A stretch of DNA of 53,049 bases from contig CANROW010000008.1 in assembly GCA_947632345.1 (NCBI GenBank), positions 1 through 53,049 of the forward strand. Reading direction: 5' to 3'. A model generated the notes under the pieces. That model did not search any database, was not told the origin of the DNA, and saw nothing but the letters and a program-made list of their open reading frames with translations. How positions within the stretch are numbered: the first letter of the stretch is position 1; the number at the start of each line of letters is the position of its first letter. Origin of the DNA: an uncultured Bacilli bacterium. GTDB taxonomy: Bacteria > Bacillota_I > Bacilli_A > RF39 > UBA660. This document shows positions 44,156-52,463 of the stretch, one piece after another. The position numbers and the translations under genes are program-made.

Positions 44156-45064
44156 TTATTTTGTCGTTGAACTATCGTTTTTTACATCCTTAAACATTTC
44201 TTCAACAGTAGTCGCAAGAGTTGCTACACTTTGTAAGTTAGATGGAACAATTATCTTTGTAGCTTTACCATCAGCCATTTTACCAATTGCTTCAAAACTC
44301 TTCAAAGCAAGAACAGATTTATCAGCTTTAGCTTCACGTAATAAGCGAATACCTTCAGCTTCGGCTTGTCTTATTTTCAACATAGCTTCAGCTTCACCTT
44401 CTGCTACTCTAATTTGAGCTTCACGGCTTGCTTCGGCTCTTAAAATAGCACTTTCTTTTTCACCTTCAGCAATTAAGATGCTTGACTTTTTCTCTCCTTC
44501 AGCTTGAAGAATCTTTTCACGTCTTTCACGTTCAGCACGCATTTGTTTCTCCATAGCTTCTTGAATATCACGTGGTGGAATAATATTTTTAACTTCAACA
44601 CGATTAATTTTAATTCCCCATGGATCTGTTGCTTCATCAAGAATAGAACGCATCTTAGCATTAATGATATCTCTTGATGTCAATGTTTGGTCAAGCTCAA
44701 GTTCACCAATGATATTACGAAGAGTTGTTGCTGTTAAATTTTCAATTGCTGTGATTGGATTTTCAACACCATAAGTATATAGTTTTGGATCAGTGATTTG
44801 ATAGTAGACAACGGTATCGATTTGCATCGTAACATTATCTTTAGTAATAACAGGTTGTGGTACGAAATCTTTAACAATTTCCTTTAGCGTTATTCTATTA
44901 GCAACGCGATCAATAAATGGTAATTTAATGTGTAATCCATTACTCCAAGTCTCAAAATAAGAACCTACTCTTTCCACAACATAAGCTTCAGCTTGTGGTA
45001 CAACACGTACACAAATGACAACAATAACAGCAATAATAACAAGTAAAATAATTAAAAAATTCAT
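44156..45064 (-). CDS. SPFH/Band 7 membrane scaffold protein
   Basis: This 302-residue flotillin/stomatin-type protein has an N-terminal membrane helix (LIILLVIIAVIVVICVRVV), the SPFH domain (VPQAEAYVVERVGSYFE, ELELDQTLTSRDIINAKM) and a long Ala/Glu-rich coiled coil (AEGEKESAILRAEASREAQI). Such proteins form membrane scaffolds and influence protease access. It follows the NfeD-like gene by 3 bp, the typical pairing. Confidence 0.93.
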   Translation of the reverse strand: MNFLIILLVIIAVIVVICVRVVPQAEAYVVERVGSYFETWSNGLHIKLPFIDRVANRITLKEIVKDFVPQPVITKDNVTMQIDTVVYYQITDPKLYTYGVENPITAIENLTATTLRNIIGELELDQTLTSRDIINAKMRSILDEATDPWGIKINRVEVKNIIPPRDIQEAMEKQMRAERERREKILQAEGEKKSSILIAEGEKESAILRAEASREAQIRVAEGEAEAMLKIRQAEAEGIRLLREAKADKSVLALKSFEAIGKMADGKATKIIVPSNLQSVATLATTVEEMFKDVKNDSSTTK

Positions 45065-45067
45065 AAA

Positions 45068-45481
45068 TTATACCTCCTCTACAATTAATTTAACCCCTTC
45101 AATTTTAATTATTTTGACAGTTTTTCCAACTTCAATAGTCTTATCAGAAATAGCTGTCCATCTCTTTCCGTCCACTTTTACTTCACCAGGATTGTTTTTA
45201 GAAATCTTTTCAGTAACGATACCTTCCATATCAACTACACGATCTAGATTTGTTTTATGTTTCGTCTTGTTAAGGACTTTTTCTAATGGTTTTTTAGTAG
45301 TGATAAATAAAATTACTCCTAGGATTACAAATACTGCGAATTGGATATAAAAGTCAATCTCAAAGAACGATAAAACTAAAGCAACTAGGGCCGATGCAAT
45401 AAACCATATACTGACCAAGTTCACAGTCACAATCTCAACAATACTGAGTAAAATGACGACCATGAGCCAAAAATACTCCAT
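45068..45481 (-). CDS. NfeD-like membrane protein
   Basis: The 137-residue protein has several hydrophobic segments in the first 65 residues and a C-terminal OB-type domain (GIVTEKISKNNPGEVKVDGK), as in short NfeD proteins (YbbJ type) that partner SPFH proteins. The start follows AGGAGGT. Together the two genes form one operon with a clear promoter. Confidence 0.9.
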   Translation of the reverse strand: MEYFWLMVVILLSIVEIVTVNLVSIWFIASALVALVLSFFEIDFYIQFAVFVILGVILFITTKKPLEKVLNKTKHKTNLDRVVDMEGIVTEKISKNNPGEVKVDGKRWTAISDKTIEVGKTVKIIKIEGVKLIVEEV

Positions 45482-45499
45482 ACTTTACCTCCTAAAATA

Positions 45500-45528
45500 A
45501 TTATACTATTTTTGACTAAAAAAGACAA
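45500..45528 (-). promoter_or_regulatory. NfeD-SPFH operon promoter
   Basis: TTGTCT, 17 nt, TATAAT on the minus strand. Confidence 0.6.
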
Positions 45529-45551
45529 TATGATACTAATACATATATATG

Positions 45552-45589
45552 AAAAAAAGAATAGATTATTCTTTAAAAAGATCTATTCT
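45552..45589 (-). terminator. gltX terminator
   Basis: AGAATAGAT/ATCTATTCT stem covers the gltX stop and is followed by seven T on the minus strand. Confidence 0.75.
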
Positions 45590-47221
45590 TTTAGCCATTC
45601 GTTCGCTTCCCAATATTTTTAAAATATCATAGAGATTAGGAGTCGTTGTCTTCGTTGTAAATACTACTCTGATGACGTTAGAAATATCGGCAATGCTTCC
45701 TTTATATTTATCAGGATTCTCTTTAAAACTATGCATATCTGTAGCATAATTCAAGCTCTCACTCAATTGTTTCATCTTCTCAAACCATTCTTCTTGTGAA
45801 TCATTGTAATCATAATATTTATCCATATATAAATCGATAATATTAATGGCCTCTTCGCGACTGATATTACTAGGTAATTCATAAACTCTGTCACTCTTCA
45901 TAAACAACTCATCATACATATACCAACTACCTGTTTTAATTTCACTGAGGCTAGCGTAATCTTTACGGGGCTTTTTCTTTTCTCTTTCAATGTTTAAATA
46001 AGCAATTGTCGCATCTTTGTATTTAGTGATTAAATCATAAAATTCTTCATCATACTCTTTTGACCACGCAAGGAGACGACTATACAAATCTTCTTTGCTC
46101 AAATAACTTATATAGTTTTTGGAGATGTTCAACAATTTATCCAAATCAAATAGGGATCCACTCGTCGATACCTTTTTAAAATCGAATTTGAAGTTATCAA
46201 TACTTCCCTTAGGATTAGATTGATACCAAGCTTCAAAATTGCTATTGGCAATGGTCATTAAGTATAATTGAACGACTTCGTTAGGAATTCCCAATTCGTG
46301 ATAATAACTTATTGCTGCATATGCATCTTTTCGCTTGCTGAGTTTTCTTCGCGAACTACCATCTTGAACCATAATTGGTGATAAATGAGCATACTTTGGC
46401 AATTTAAATCCCAAGGTATTAAATAGTTCAATATGTACAGGTAAAGAGCTAACCCACTCATCTCCACGAACGACGTGTGTAGTATGCATCAAATGGTCAT
46501 CAATCGCGTGAGCAAAATGATAAGTTGGTAGGCCATCAGACTTGACGATCACAATATCGAGATTGTTTTCTGGGAACTCTAACTCCCCTTTGATCAAATC
46601 TTTTATTTTAACTCGGCGCGTTATATCTCCTCTGGATTTTAATCGGATGACGTATTTTTCACCATTTTGAATTCTTCGCATTTGTTCTTCAATAGATAGA
46701 TGACGACATTTAGCAAAACTGCCATAATAACCGATTTCTTCTTTGTTGACTTCTTGCATTTGTCTAATTTCATCCAAATCTTCCGCACTACAAAAGCAAG
46801 GATAAGCAAGTCCTTTAGCAATTAAGTCCTTGACATAACACTGATAAATCTCTTTTCTTTGACTTTGAACATAAGGTCCATAATTACCAGTCTCTTTATT
46901 TTCACCGATAACGCCTTCATCAATATCAATTCCGAAATTGGTCAAATCGCGAATAATGTTTTCAATTCCGTTCTCAACTTTGCGTTGTTGATCAGTATCT
47001 TCAATACGAATATAAAAGATACCATTAGTATCCTTAGCCACTTTCGAAGCAAGAAAAGCGGCAAACAAAGATCCCATATGCACAAAGCCAGTTGGACTAG
47101 GAGCAAATCTTGAAACCACACTGCCCTCTTTTAAATCACGTTCGGGATACAATTTTTCATAATAACTGATATCTTTATCAATATTAGGAAAAATTAAATT
47201 AGCTAAGTCTTGATTATTCAT
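45566..47221 (-). CDS. gltX: Glutamyl-tRNA synthetase
   Basis: This class I synthetase charges tRNA-Glu. The 551 residues include the HIGH-type site in RFAPSPTGFVHMGSLFAAF, YRIEDTDQQR-like FYIRIEDTDQ, HVVRGDEWVSSLPVH and the KMSKS-type loop KLSKRKDA. It is longer than the roughly 480-residue norm because of a helical C-terminal region (YLNIEREKKKPRKDYASLSE). No tRNA-Gln synthetase is in view, so it may also load tRNA-Gln. It starts after AGAGGTG with an extended -10 (TGCTATAAT) upstream. Both tRNA genes in the window are tRNA-Glu. Confidence 0.95.
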   Translation of the reverse strand: MNNQDLANLIFPNIDKDISYYEKLYPERDLKEGSVVSRFAPSPTGFVHMGSLFAAFLASKVAKDTNGIFYIRIEDTDQQRKVENGIENIIRDLTNFGIDIDEGVIGENKETGNYGPYVQSQRKEIYQCYVKDLIAKGLAYPCFCSAEDLDEIRQMQEVNKEEIGYYGSFAKCRHLSIEEQMRRIQNGEKYVIRLKSRGDITRRVKIKDLIKGELEFPENNLDIVIVKSDGLPTYHFAHAIDDHLMHTTHVVRGDEWVSSLPVHIELFNTLGFKLPKYAHLSPIMVQDGSSRRKLSKRKDAYAAISYYHELGIPNEVVQLYLMTIANSNFEAWYQSNPKGSIDNFKFDFKKVSTSGSLFDLDKLLNISKNYISYLSKEDLYSRLLAWSKEYDEEFYDLITKYKDATIAYLNIEREKKKPRKDYASLSEIKTGSWYMYDELFMKSDRVYELPSNISREEAINIIDLYMDKYYDYNDSQEEWFEKMKQLSESLNYATDMHSFKENPDKYKGSIADISNVIRVVFTTKTTTPNLYDILKILGSERMAKRIDLFKE

Positions 47222-47310
47222 ATAACACCTCTCAAACTGAATTTTCTTCAGTCGACTAGCATATTATAGCACACATCTACCTAAAGAAACATATCTATTT
47301 TGTAAAATGC

Positions 47311-47339
47311 TTGGACAAACTGCTTTTCTATGATAAAAT
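47311..47339 (+). promoter_or_regulatory. Promoter of the lipoprotein-MBOAT-DHHW operon
   Basis: TTGGAC, 17 nt, TAAAAT on the plus strand. Confidence 0.65.
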
Positions 47340-47387
47340 GATTATGCAAACAACAAAAAATAATTGGTTGCAGGAAAGGATATAATT

Positions 47388-48188
47388 ATGAAAAAAATAT
47401 TAATAGTTCTAACACTAGTATGTGGATGTATATTCCTAGCTGGATGTGGCAAAGAAAATGTCAAATTGAATTTTACAGAATTAGCTGAAAAAATTGATAA
47501 TCTCGAAAATAAAGAGTTTGCTCGTGTCACCGCCGCAACTCTATTAGGTGAAAAGATGGAAGGGTTAGAAGAAATCTACCAAGGTAACTTCAATAAAGAA
47601 TTTGGTATCAACGATGACAACATTGAAGAAGCTAATATAGCTATTAATCGTAGTACTAATGATATGTTCTTAATAGTTAAAGCTGTTGAAGGAAAAAAAG
47701 ATGATGTCAAAAAAGAAATAGATGCATATATGGATAGCTTAGATGAAGAAGTCAAAGCTAAAGAAACTTTTGAAGAATACGATGAATATTTAATCTATAT
47801 CGTTAATGAAAATAGTAAGAATTTGATGAAAGAAGTTAAAGATTGTCATAACAAATTATTTACAGCTCTAATGGAAGTTGATGATGATACGCTTTCACAA
47901 AAATTTGGTATTGAAAAAGATATGGTTGATGAATATCTTGCCAAAATACCAATGATGGTTGTCAATTCAAATAGTTACATCATTTTAAAACCAGCTAGTG
48001 GACAAAAAGATGCTGTTAAAGAAAAGATGAATACTTATATGGAAAATCTTGAAAATCAATGGAAGACCTATCTTCCCGATCAATATGATCTTGTTAAAAA
48101 TAGACTTGAAAAAGAATATGGTGATTATTTGATCTATATCATTTCTCAAGACAATGACGCTGTCTACGACGCAATCAAAAATGAATAA
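47388..48188 (+). CDS. DUF4358-type lipoprotein with two repeated domains
   Basis: The ATG at 47388 follows GGAAAGGAT and begins a lipoprotein signal (KKILIVLTLVCGCIFLAGC) with lipobox Cys at residue 20. The 266 residues hold two copies of one domain of about 110 residues: FGINDDNIEE ... YDEYLIYIVN and FGIEKDMVDE ... YGDYLIYIIS. Each ends in a matching YLIYI strand. DUF4358 lipoproteins are common beside MBOAT/DHHW genes, so I infer a surface role in polymer O-acylation. The duplication within one chain is a notable detail. Confidence 0.85.
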   Translation: MKKILIVLTLVCGCIFLAGCGKENVKLNFTELAEKIDNLENKEFARVTAATLLGEKMEGLEEIYQGNFNKEFGINDDNIEEANIAINRSTNDMFLIVKAVEGKKDDVKKEIDAYMDSLDEEVKAKETFEEYDEYLIYIVNENSKNLMKEVKDCHNKLFTALMEVDDDTLSQKFGIEKDMVDEYLAKIPMMVVNSNSYIILKPASGQKDAVKEKMNTYMENLENQWKTYLPDQYDLVKNRLEKEYGDYLIYIISQDNDAVYDAIKNE

Positions 48189-48211
48189 AAAGAGCAGGAA
48201 AGGATAAATTT

Positions 48212-49609
48212 ATGGTATTTAGTAGCATTCCATTTATCTTTTTCTTTTTGCCTCTTTTTTTAATAATTTATTATTTGGTTCCCTTTAAGGTAAAAAATAT
48301 CATTTTACTAATTTTTAGTCTCATCTTCTATGCTTGGGGTGAACCAATATATATTCTATTGATGATCTTTTCATCAATCGTTGATTACATCAATGGGCAA
48401 TTATTAAAAAGAACTGAGAAAAAAGGAAAAAGAAAATTAATTTTAATTGAATCAATTATTGTCAATCTCTTACTATTATCTTTCTTTAAGTATAGTGATT
48501 TCTTAATTGAAAATATCAATCACTTATTTAAATTAAGTATTCATCTTCTCAACTTACCTCTACCAATTGGAATCAGTTTCTTCACTTTTCAAACGATGAG
48601 CTACACGATTGATGTCTATCGTAAAGAAGTTAAACCTGAAGATAATTTTTTCAACTTTATGGCTTATGTCTCAATGTTTCCCCAGTTGATAGCGGGACCA
48701 ATTGTCAGATATGAAACCATTCATAATGAATTAAAGGAAAGAGAAATATCTTTTAATAATTTCACAAGTGGTTTTATACGTTTTCTCGAGGGATTATTCA
48801 AAAAAGTATTAATTGCTAACACTCTCGGTGCTCTCTTTTTAGAGATCTCTACCAATTATGAAATATATTCATCAATGACTTTGATACTCGGAATAATCGC
48901 TTTTGCTTTTCAAATATATTTTGATTTTTCAGGATATAGCGATATGGCAATTGGTATTGGCAAAATGCTAGGATTCAACTATTTAGAAAATTTCAACTAT
49001 CCATATATTTCTAAAAGTATTACCGAATTCTGGCGACGTTGGCACATATCATTATCGAGCTTTTTCAAAGACTATGTCTACATTCCCCTTGGTGGTAGCC
49101 GTTGTTCAAAGCTAAAGAATATGCGCAATATCCTCATCGTTTGGTTTTTAACAGGTCTATGGCATGGTGCCAGTTGGAATTTTATTTTATGGGGATTATA
49201 TTTTGGAGTGATTCTTTTGATTGAGAAATTCATCTTAAAAAAATATTTAGAGAAATTACCCAATTTTGCCAAACATCTTTATAGCATTATTCTCATCCTA
49301 ATCGGATGGTTGATCTTTGCTTTTGACGATATCAATATTTTAGCTAGCTTTACGACTAAATTACTAGGCATAAATACTAATTTTATTGCGAACGACTTTT
49401 TCTTTCTCTTCAAGAATTACGCAATCATATTAGTTGTAGCGACTATCTTTTCAACACCATTTAGTCAAAAAATTAAAGACTTTGTCACGAGACAAAAGAA
49501 AGGAGTATATTATGTAATAATGTTTATGAGTTATGTCTTACTATTCATCGTGACTATATCCCTATTAGTAAGTGATACTTATAATCCATTCTTATATTTT
49601 AGATTCTAA
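48212..49609 (+). CDS. MBOAT-family O-acyltransferase (AlgI-like)
   Basis: MBOAT proteins pass acyl groups across the membrane to extracellular polymers. The 465 residues contain about ten hydrophobic segments with the family start (VFSSIPFIFFFLPLFLIIYY), QLIAGPIVRYE, DFSGYSDMAIGIGKMLGF, the invariant FWRRWHISLSSFFKDYVYIPLGG region, and the catalytic His in GLWHGASWNFILWG. It starts after GGAAAGGAT, 23 bp after the lipoprotein gene. The acyl donor and target glycan are unknown. Confidence 0.94.
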   Translation: MVFSSIPFIFFFLPLFLIIYYLVPFKVKNIILLIFSLIFYAWGEPIYILLMIFSSIVDYINGQLLKRTEKKGKRKLILIESIIVNLLLLSFFKYSDFLIENINHLFKLSIHLLNLPLPIGISFFTFQTMSYTIDVYRKEVKPEDNFFNFMAYVSMFPQLIAGPIVRYETIHNELKEREISFNNFTSGFIRFLEGLFKKVLIANTLGALFLEISTNYEIYSSMTLILGIIAFAFQIYFDFSGYSDMAIGIGKMLGFNYLENFNYPYISKSITEFWRRWHISLSSFFKDYVYIPLGGSRCSKLKNMRNILIVWFLTGLWHGASWNFILWGLYFGVILLIEKFILKKYLEKLPNFAKHLYSIILILIGWLIFAFDDINILASFTTKLLGINTNFIANDFFFLFKNYAIILVVATIFSTPFSQKIKDFVTRQKKGVYYVIMFMSYVLLFIVTISLLVSDTYNPFLYFRF

Positions 49610-49611
49610 TT

Positions 49612-50721
49612 ATGGACAAAATGAATAAATTAATCGCCATTTTCATATCAATTATGATTCTATCTTTTACCTTTTTCTTCTTCGTCAGTGATAAAAAAGA
49701 ATTTTCCGAAAATGAGTTTCGCTATTTAGAAAAATTTCCTAAATTTTCAATGGCTTCTCTTTTCGATGGAAAATACATCGCAAGCATTGAGGACTACACG
49801 ACTGATCACTTTCCTATGCGTGAAGAATTAGTATCATTAAAAATAGAAGTATTTACCATCATTCAACAAAAAATGATTAATGATGTTTATCTTGCTGAAG
49901 ATGACTACTTAATCAATCGCTTTAAAAGTCCTAAAAATAGTGACAAAATCATTAAAATCATCAATCGCTTTAAAGAAGAAAATCCCGACCTTAATGTATC
50001 GATGTTACTAGCGCCAACCGCTACCAGTATCTATCAAGAATTGCTACCCAAGAATAACATTAATGCTAGTGAAAGGGATGCTATCAATTACTACTATGAC
50101 AATTTAAAAGTTAAAAAAATAGATATATATGATATCTTGATGGCTAATAAAAATAAATATCAATTGTTCTATAAGACTGATCATCACTGGACCAGTTTTG
50201 GAGCTTATTTCGCTTATTACCAATATTGTCTTGATAATGATATAAAACCTTATGAATTAAAAGAACTACATATCGATAGAGTCAGTGACGATTTTTTAGG
50301 AACACTTTATTCTAAAGTTTTCACAATTAATCAAGATAGAGATAAAATCTATAAAATAAATTTAAAAAATTATGACTTCACTCTACAATATTTAACTAAG
50401 ACAACTACTGACTTCTACCAAGAGCAATATCTACGAGAAAAAGATAAGTACTCATATTTTTTAGGGACTAACGAACCAATAATCGAAATCACTAATAACC
50501 ATTCTGATAGTACTGACGAAATACTAATCATTAAAGATAGCTACGCTAACGCCTTTATTCCTTTACTTGCCAATCACTATAAGAAAGTTCATGTCATAGA
50601 TCCAAGATATTACAATTTAAAAATAAGTGATTATCTATCTGAAAAAGGAATTACAAATGTTCTTCTCGTCTACAACATCAATAATATTGATACTGATACT
50701 GGAATAATTAATCTACAATAA
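49612..50721 (+). CDS. DHHW-family (AlgJ/AlgX-like) O-acetylation protein
   Basis: The 369 residues begin with a membrane anchor (LIAIFISIMILSFTFFFFV) followed by an extracellular SGNH-like domain. The DHHW motif is in YKTDHHWTSFGAY, and the candidate Ser in LIIKDSYANAFIP. Such proteins act with MBOAT proteins to transfer acetyl groups to polysaccharides. It starts 2 bp after the MBOAT stop with no clear Shine-Dalgarno, so translation is probably coupled. A second ATG four codons in is also possible. Confidence 0.9.
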   Translation: MDKMNKLIAIFISIMILSFTFFFFVSDKKEFSENEFRYLEKFPKFSMASLFDGKYIASIEDYTTDHFPMREELVSLKIEVFTIIQQKMINDVYLAEDDYLINRFKSPKNSDKIIKIINRFKEENPDLNVSMLLAPTATSIYQELLPKNNINASERDAINYYYDNLKVKKIDIYDILMANKNKYQLFYKTDHHWTSFGAYFAYYQYCLDNDIKPYELKELHIDRVSDDFLGTLYSKVFTINQDRDKIYKINLKNYDFTLQYLTKTTTDFYQEQYLREKDKYSYFLGTNEPIIEITNNHSDSTDEILIIKDSYANAFIPLLANHYKKVHVIDPRYYNLKISDYLSEKGITNVLLVYNINNIDTDTGIINLQ

Positions 50722-50737
50722 AGGATTTAACCAATTT

Positions 50738-50768
50738 AAAAGGGCATTCATCGCCCTTTTATTTTTTT
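50738..50768 (+). terminator. Shared terminator of the DHHW gene and the 50748-51320 gene
   Basis: AAAAGGGC/GCCCTTTT stem, then ATTTTTTT on the plus strand; usable in both directions. Confidence 0.8.
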
Positions 50769-51320
50769 ATCTTTGATATCATTTAGAATTTGCATAACTT
50801 CTTCATAAACATAAGACTCTGTATTATCATTCTTATATGGTGCGACAAAATCATCTATCTCTGATAAGACTAAATCAATATTATCTTCATTAACTCTATC
50901 GTTAATTATTGCTAAACAGGTATTTTTGTATCCCCTTACAGCACAACCAGCTAGAGCTTTATAATAAGATAATTCTGGCAATTGCGATTTTTTATACAAT
51001 TCATTAGCCATTTCATCAGTTACTACTCTTGGATTATGAAGAATAATTTTATTACTTCTAAAGACGCCGTGGGGCGCTGAAACACTTGGACACTCTATTA
51101 CTTCAGCATCATTGGGTATTTCAACATCATAAATTGTATCGCCACGAACTAACCAGCGCAAAATTTTATCCTCAGTACTAAAATTAAAGCCACCCATTTC
51201 TTTGGGATCATTACTCTCAGGATGCCAATAATCAGCTATGTTAACCTCGTCTATTTTGTAAACTAAATCACTGTTAGCTCCTGATGTTCTACCAAACATA
51301 ACTTTTAAATATTTATTCAT
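50748..51320 (-). CDS. Conserved hypothetical protein
   Basis: This 190-residue soluble protein resembles a hypothetical family common in Firmicutes: GRTSGANSDLVYKIDEVNIADYW, then EMGGFNFSTEDKILRWLVRGDTIYDVEIP and APHGVFRSNKIILHNPR. No function is known to me. The ATG at 51320 after AGGAGAAAG is chosen over the upstream track start. Its promoter (51353-51381) lies in the tail of the decayed PBECR gene, at the edge of the accessory island. Confidence 0.75.
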   Translation of the reverse strand: MNKYLKVMFGRTSGANSDLVYKIDEVNIADYWHPESNDPKEMGGFNFSTEDKILRWLVRGDTIYDVEIPNDAEVIECPSVSAPHGVFRSNKIILHNPRVVTDEMANELYKKSQLPELSYYKALAGCAVRGYKNTCLAIINDRVNEDNIDLVLSEIDDFVAPYKNDNTESYVYEEVMQILNDIKDKKIKGR

Positions 51321-51352
51321 ATTCTTTCTCCTATTAATAATCATTTAACATA

Positions 51353-51381
51353 ATCATAATAACATAAAAATGATATATCAA
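51353..51381 (-). promoter_or_regulatory. Promoter of the 50748-51320 gene
   Basis: TTGATA, 17 nt, TATGAT on the minus strand. Confidence 0.6.
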
Positions 51382-51505
51382 AAAGTGTTTTTCTTTACTA
51401 TGATCTTTTACTTCTGGATATAATACTATTTTTCTACCCCCTATAATTTCCTAAATTCCACTGTTCTATAACAGCATTACTTACTTTGCCTAAAAACCTC
51501 TTCAT
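51375..51505 (-). pseudogene. Decayed PBECR/barnase-like gene (copy A)
   Basis: An ATG at 51505 after AGGTG opens 24 codons (MKRFLGKVSNAVIEQWNLGN) to a stop at 51434. The adjacent frame continues with IGGRKIVLYPEVKDHSKEKHF and then loses similarity. The pieces line up in order with the intact gene at 52032-52412 (GxISEAIAE with GKVSNAVIE; DIHTNKH with KDHSKEKH). I read it as a frameshifted and truncated relative. As in copy B, it begins about 30 nt after the terminator of a structured RNA. Confidence 0.6.
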
Positions 51506-51532
51506 GTCTTCACCTAATACCTCTTGTTTTTA

Positions 51533-51561
51533 ATAAAAAAAACTTACACTTTCGTATAAGT
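51533..51561 (-). terminator. Terminator of RNA A
   Basis: On the minus strand ACTTATAC, GAAA loop, GTGTAAGT, then eight T. The stem contains a G-U pair that would be an A-C mismatch on the plus strand, so the minus strand is the transcript. Confidence 0.8.
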
Positions 51562-51674
51562 CCTTTTCGAGTAATAAGCCTTTGCATCACTTGGCATCTC
51601 ATCGAATCCTAAGATTCTACACTTAAACTATTGCTAGTCGCGATAGGCGATGTCTCTCTATCCTTAATTATTCT
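51533..51674 (-). ncRNA. Structured RNA A of the RNA-nuclease module
   Basis: About 140 nt with a TATAAT (51681-51686) seven nt before the first stem. Elements in order: closing strand GAGAATAAT (pairs with ATTACTC near the 3' end), hairpin ACTA-GCAA-TAGT, hairpin GAATC-TTAG-GATTC, then the terminator. The same order, with other stem sequences, occurs in RNA B. It precedes the decayed nuclease gene. It is not a tRNA, T-box or known riboswitch that I recognise. Confidence 0.6.
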
Positions 51675-51850
51675 CTTATAATTATAAGAATATCTGATTT
51701 CAACAATACAGTAAGCCACTACAACTCGCACAATAATATTACTATAAATGTTGTAGCAATTCAATATAGATTTTGGACAAAAAATGTTTTTTATCACTTA
51801 TATTTTATCATTACACTTCTTTTTTTTATTTTCCTATATCATAGTAAAAA
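51675..51850. repeat. Direct repeat copy 1
   Basis: About 176 bp that match 52587-52873 closely except for a 99-bp insertion in the second copy. Shared landmarks are CTTATAATTATAAGAATATC, CAACAATACAGTAAGCCACT, AATATTACTATAAATGTTGT and ATATAGATTTTGGACAAAAA. It carries the RNA promoter on the minus strand and the start of a short hydrophobic ORF on the plus strand. Confidence 0.9.
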
Positions 51851-51927
51851 AGGCATCCCAAGAAGCTGTTATATATACCAATTTAGAAAATTCAAACATA
51901 AAGAATTACACAATAAAATCAAGTTAA
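51784..51927 (+). CDS. Possible small membrane peptide, copy 1
   Basis: This 47-codon ORF starts in the direct repeat with MFFITYILSL and a hydrophobic stretch, then SYIIVKKASQ and a polar tail. The first part matches in frame the ORF of copy 2 (MFFIISYFVL ... SYNIVKK). A single hydrophobic helix with Lys after it is the look of type I toxin peptides. The Shine-Dalgarno is weak (GGA). The longer tail suggests drift after the duplication. Coding status is uncertain. Confidence 0.35.
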   Translation: MFFITYILSLHFFFLFSYIIVKKASQEAVIYTNLENSNIKNYTIKSS

Positions 51928-52051
51928 TTTTAAAGGAATACATTTTGGTAAAAAACTAAAAGATGAGCTGCACGAAAAAGGACAAGCTGTTTTCAAAAAG
52001 GCTTATCCTAATTTGAAGTTTATAGATATATTTAAGGAGAATTACTTTTAA
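51923..52051 (+). pseudogene. 3' fragment of an unknown gene
   Basis: An open frame without a usable start reads KGIHFGKKLKDELHEKGQAV and then KKAYPNLKFIDIFKENYF to a stop. The composition is that of a real protein C-terminus. I do not recognise the family. It overlaps the stop of the opposite PBECR-like gene by 20 bp and looks like island debris. Confidence 0.45.
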
Positions 52052-52412
52052 CTTTTATGCACTTCTTCAATTTATCAATTTTGGCTTTACTTTGTGGGTA
52101 GAAAGTAGATACATAAATTGCTTTTTTATCTAATTTTACAATTATACAAACATATTGATCAGTTTTTCCATAATACTTTAAACTATTTTTTTTAGAATCA
52201 TATTCAACATAATATGGTTTCTCAATAACTTTATCTATATTTATTAGAGTGCTGTGATAACTATCTATACTAAAAAAATCATTTGCGTGCTTATTAGTAT
52301 GTATATCAAGTTTTACCGATTGCAAAATATCTTTATTGGCATATTGAGGAATACCGTTTGACTCAGCAATAGCTTCTGAAATAGTACCAACAATTTTTAA
52401 ATTTCTTTTCAA
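52032..52412 (-). CDS. PBECR/barnase-like putative nuclease toxin (copy B)
   Basis: The 126-residue protein ends with the layout of phage/barnase-EndoU-colicin-RelE-like (PBECR) nuclease domains: a His-rich helix (DIHTNKHANDFFS), a PYYVEYDSKKNSLKYYGK strand pair, VCIIVKLDKKAIYVSTFYP, and a Lys-rich end. TTG at 52412 is the likely start because GGGGAG lies 6 nt upstream; the track starts at 52430-52433 lack a ribosome site. A terminator stands just upstream of the ribosome site, so expression needs read-through past RNA B. Nuclease activity is inferred, not shown. Confidence 0.7.
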   Translation of the reverse strand: MKRNLKIVGTISEAIAESNGIPQYANKDILQSVKLDIHTNKHANDFFSIDSYHSTLINIDKVIEKPYYVEYDSKKNSLKYYGKTDQYVCIIVKLDKKAIYVSTFYPQSKAKIDKLKKCIKVKSNSP

Positions 52413-52433
52413 TGTTATCACTCCCCTCATCAC

Positions 52434-52463
52434 AAAAAAAGCCTACATTCATAGAATGCAGGC
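52434..52463 (-). terminator. Terminator of RNA B
   Basis: On the minus strand GCCTGCATTC, TAT loop, GAATGTAGGC, then seven T. A G-U pair on the minus strand would be A-C on the plus strand, which fixes the transcribed strand. Confidence 0.85.
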
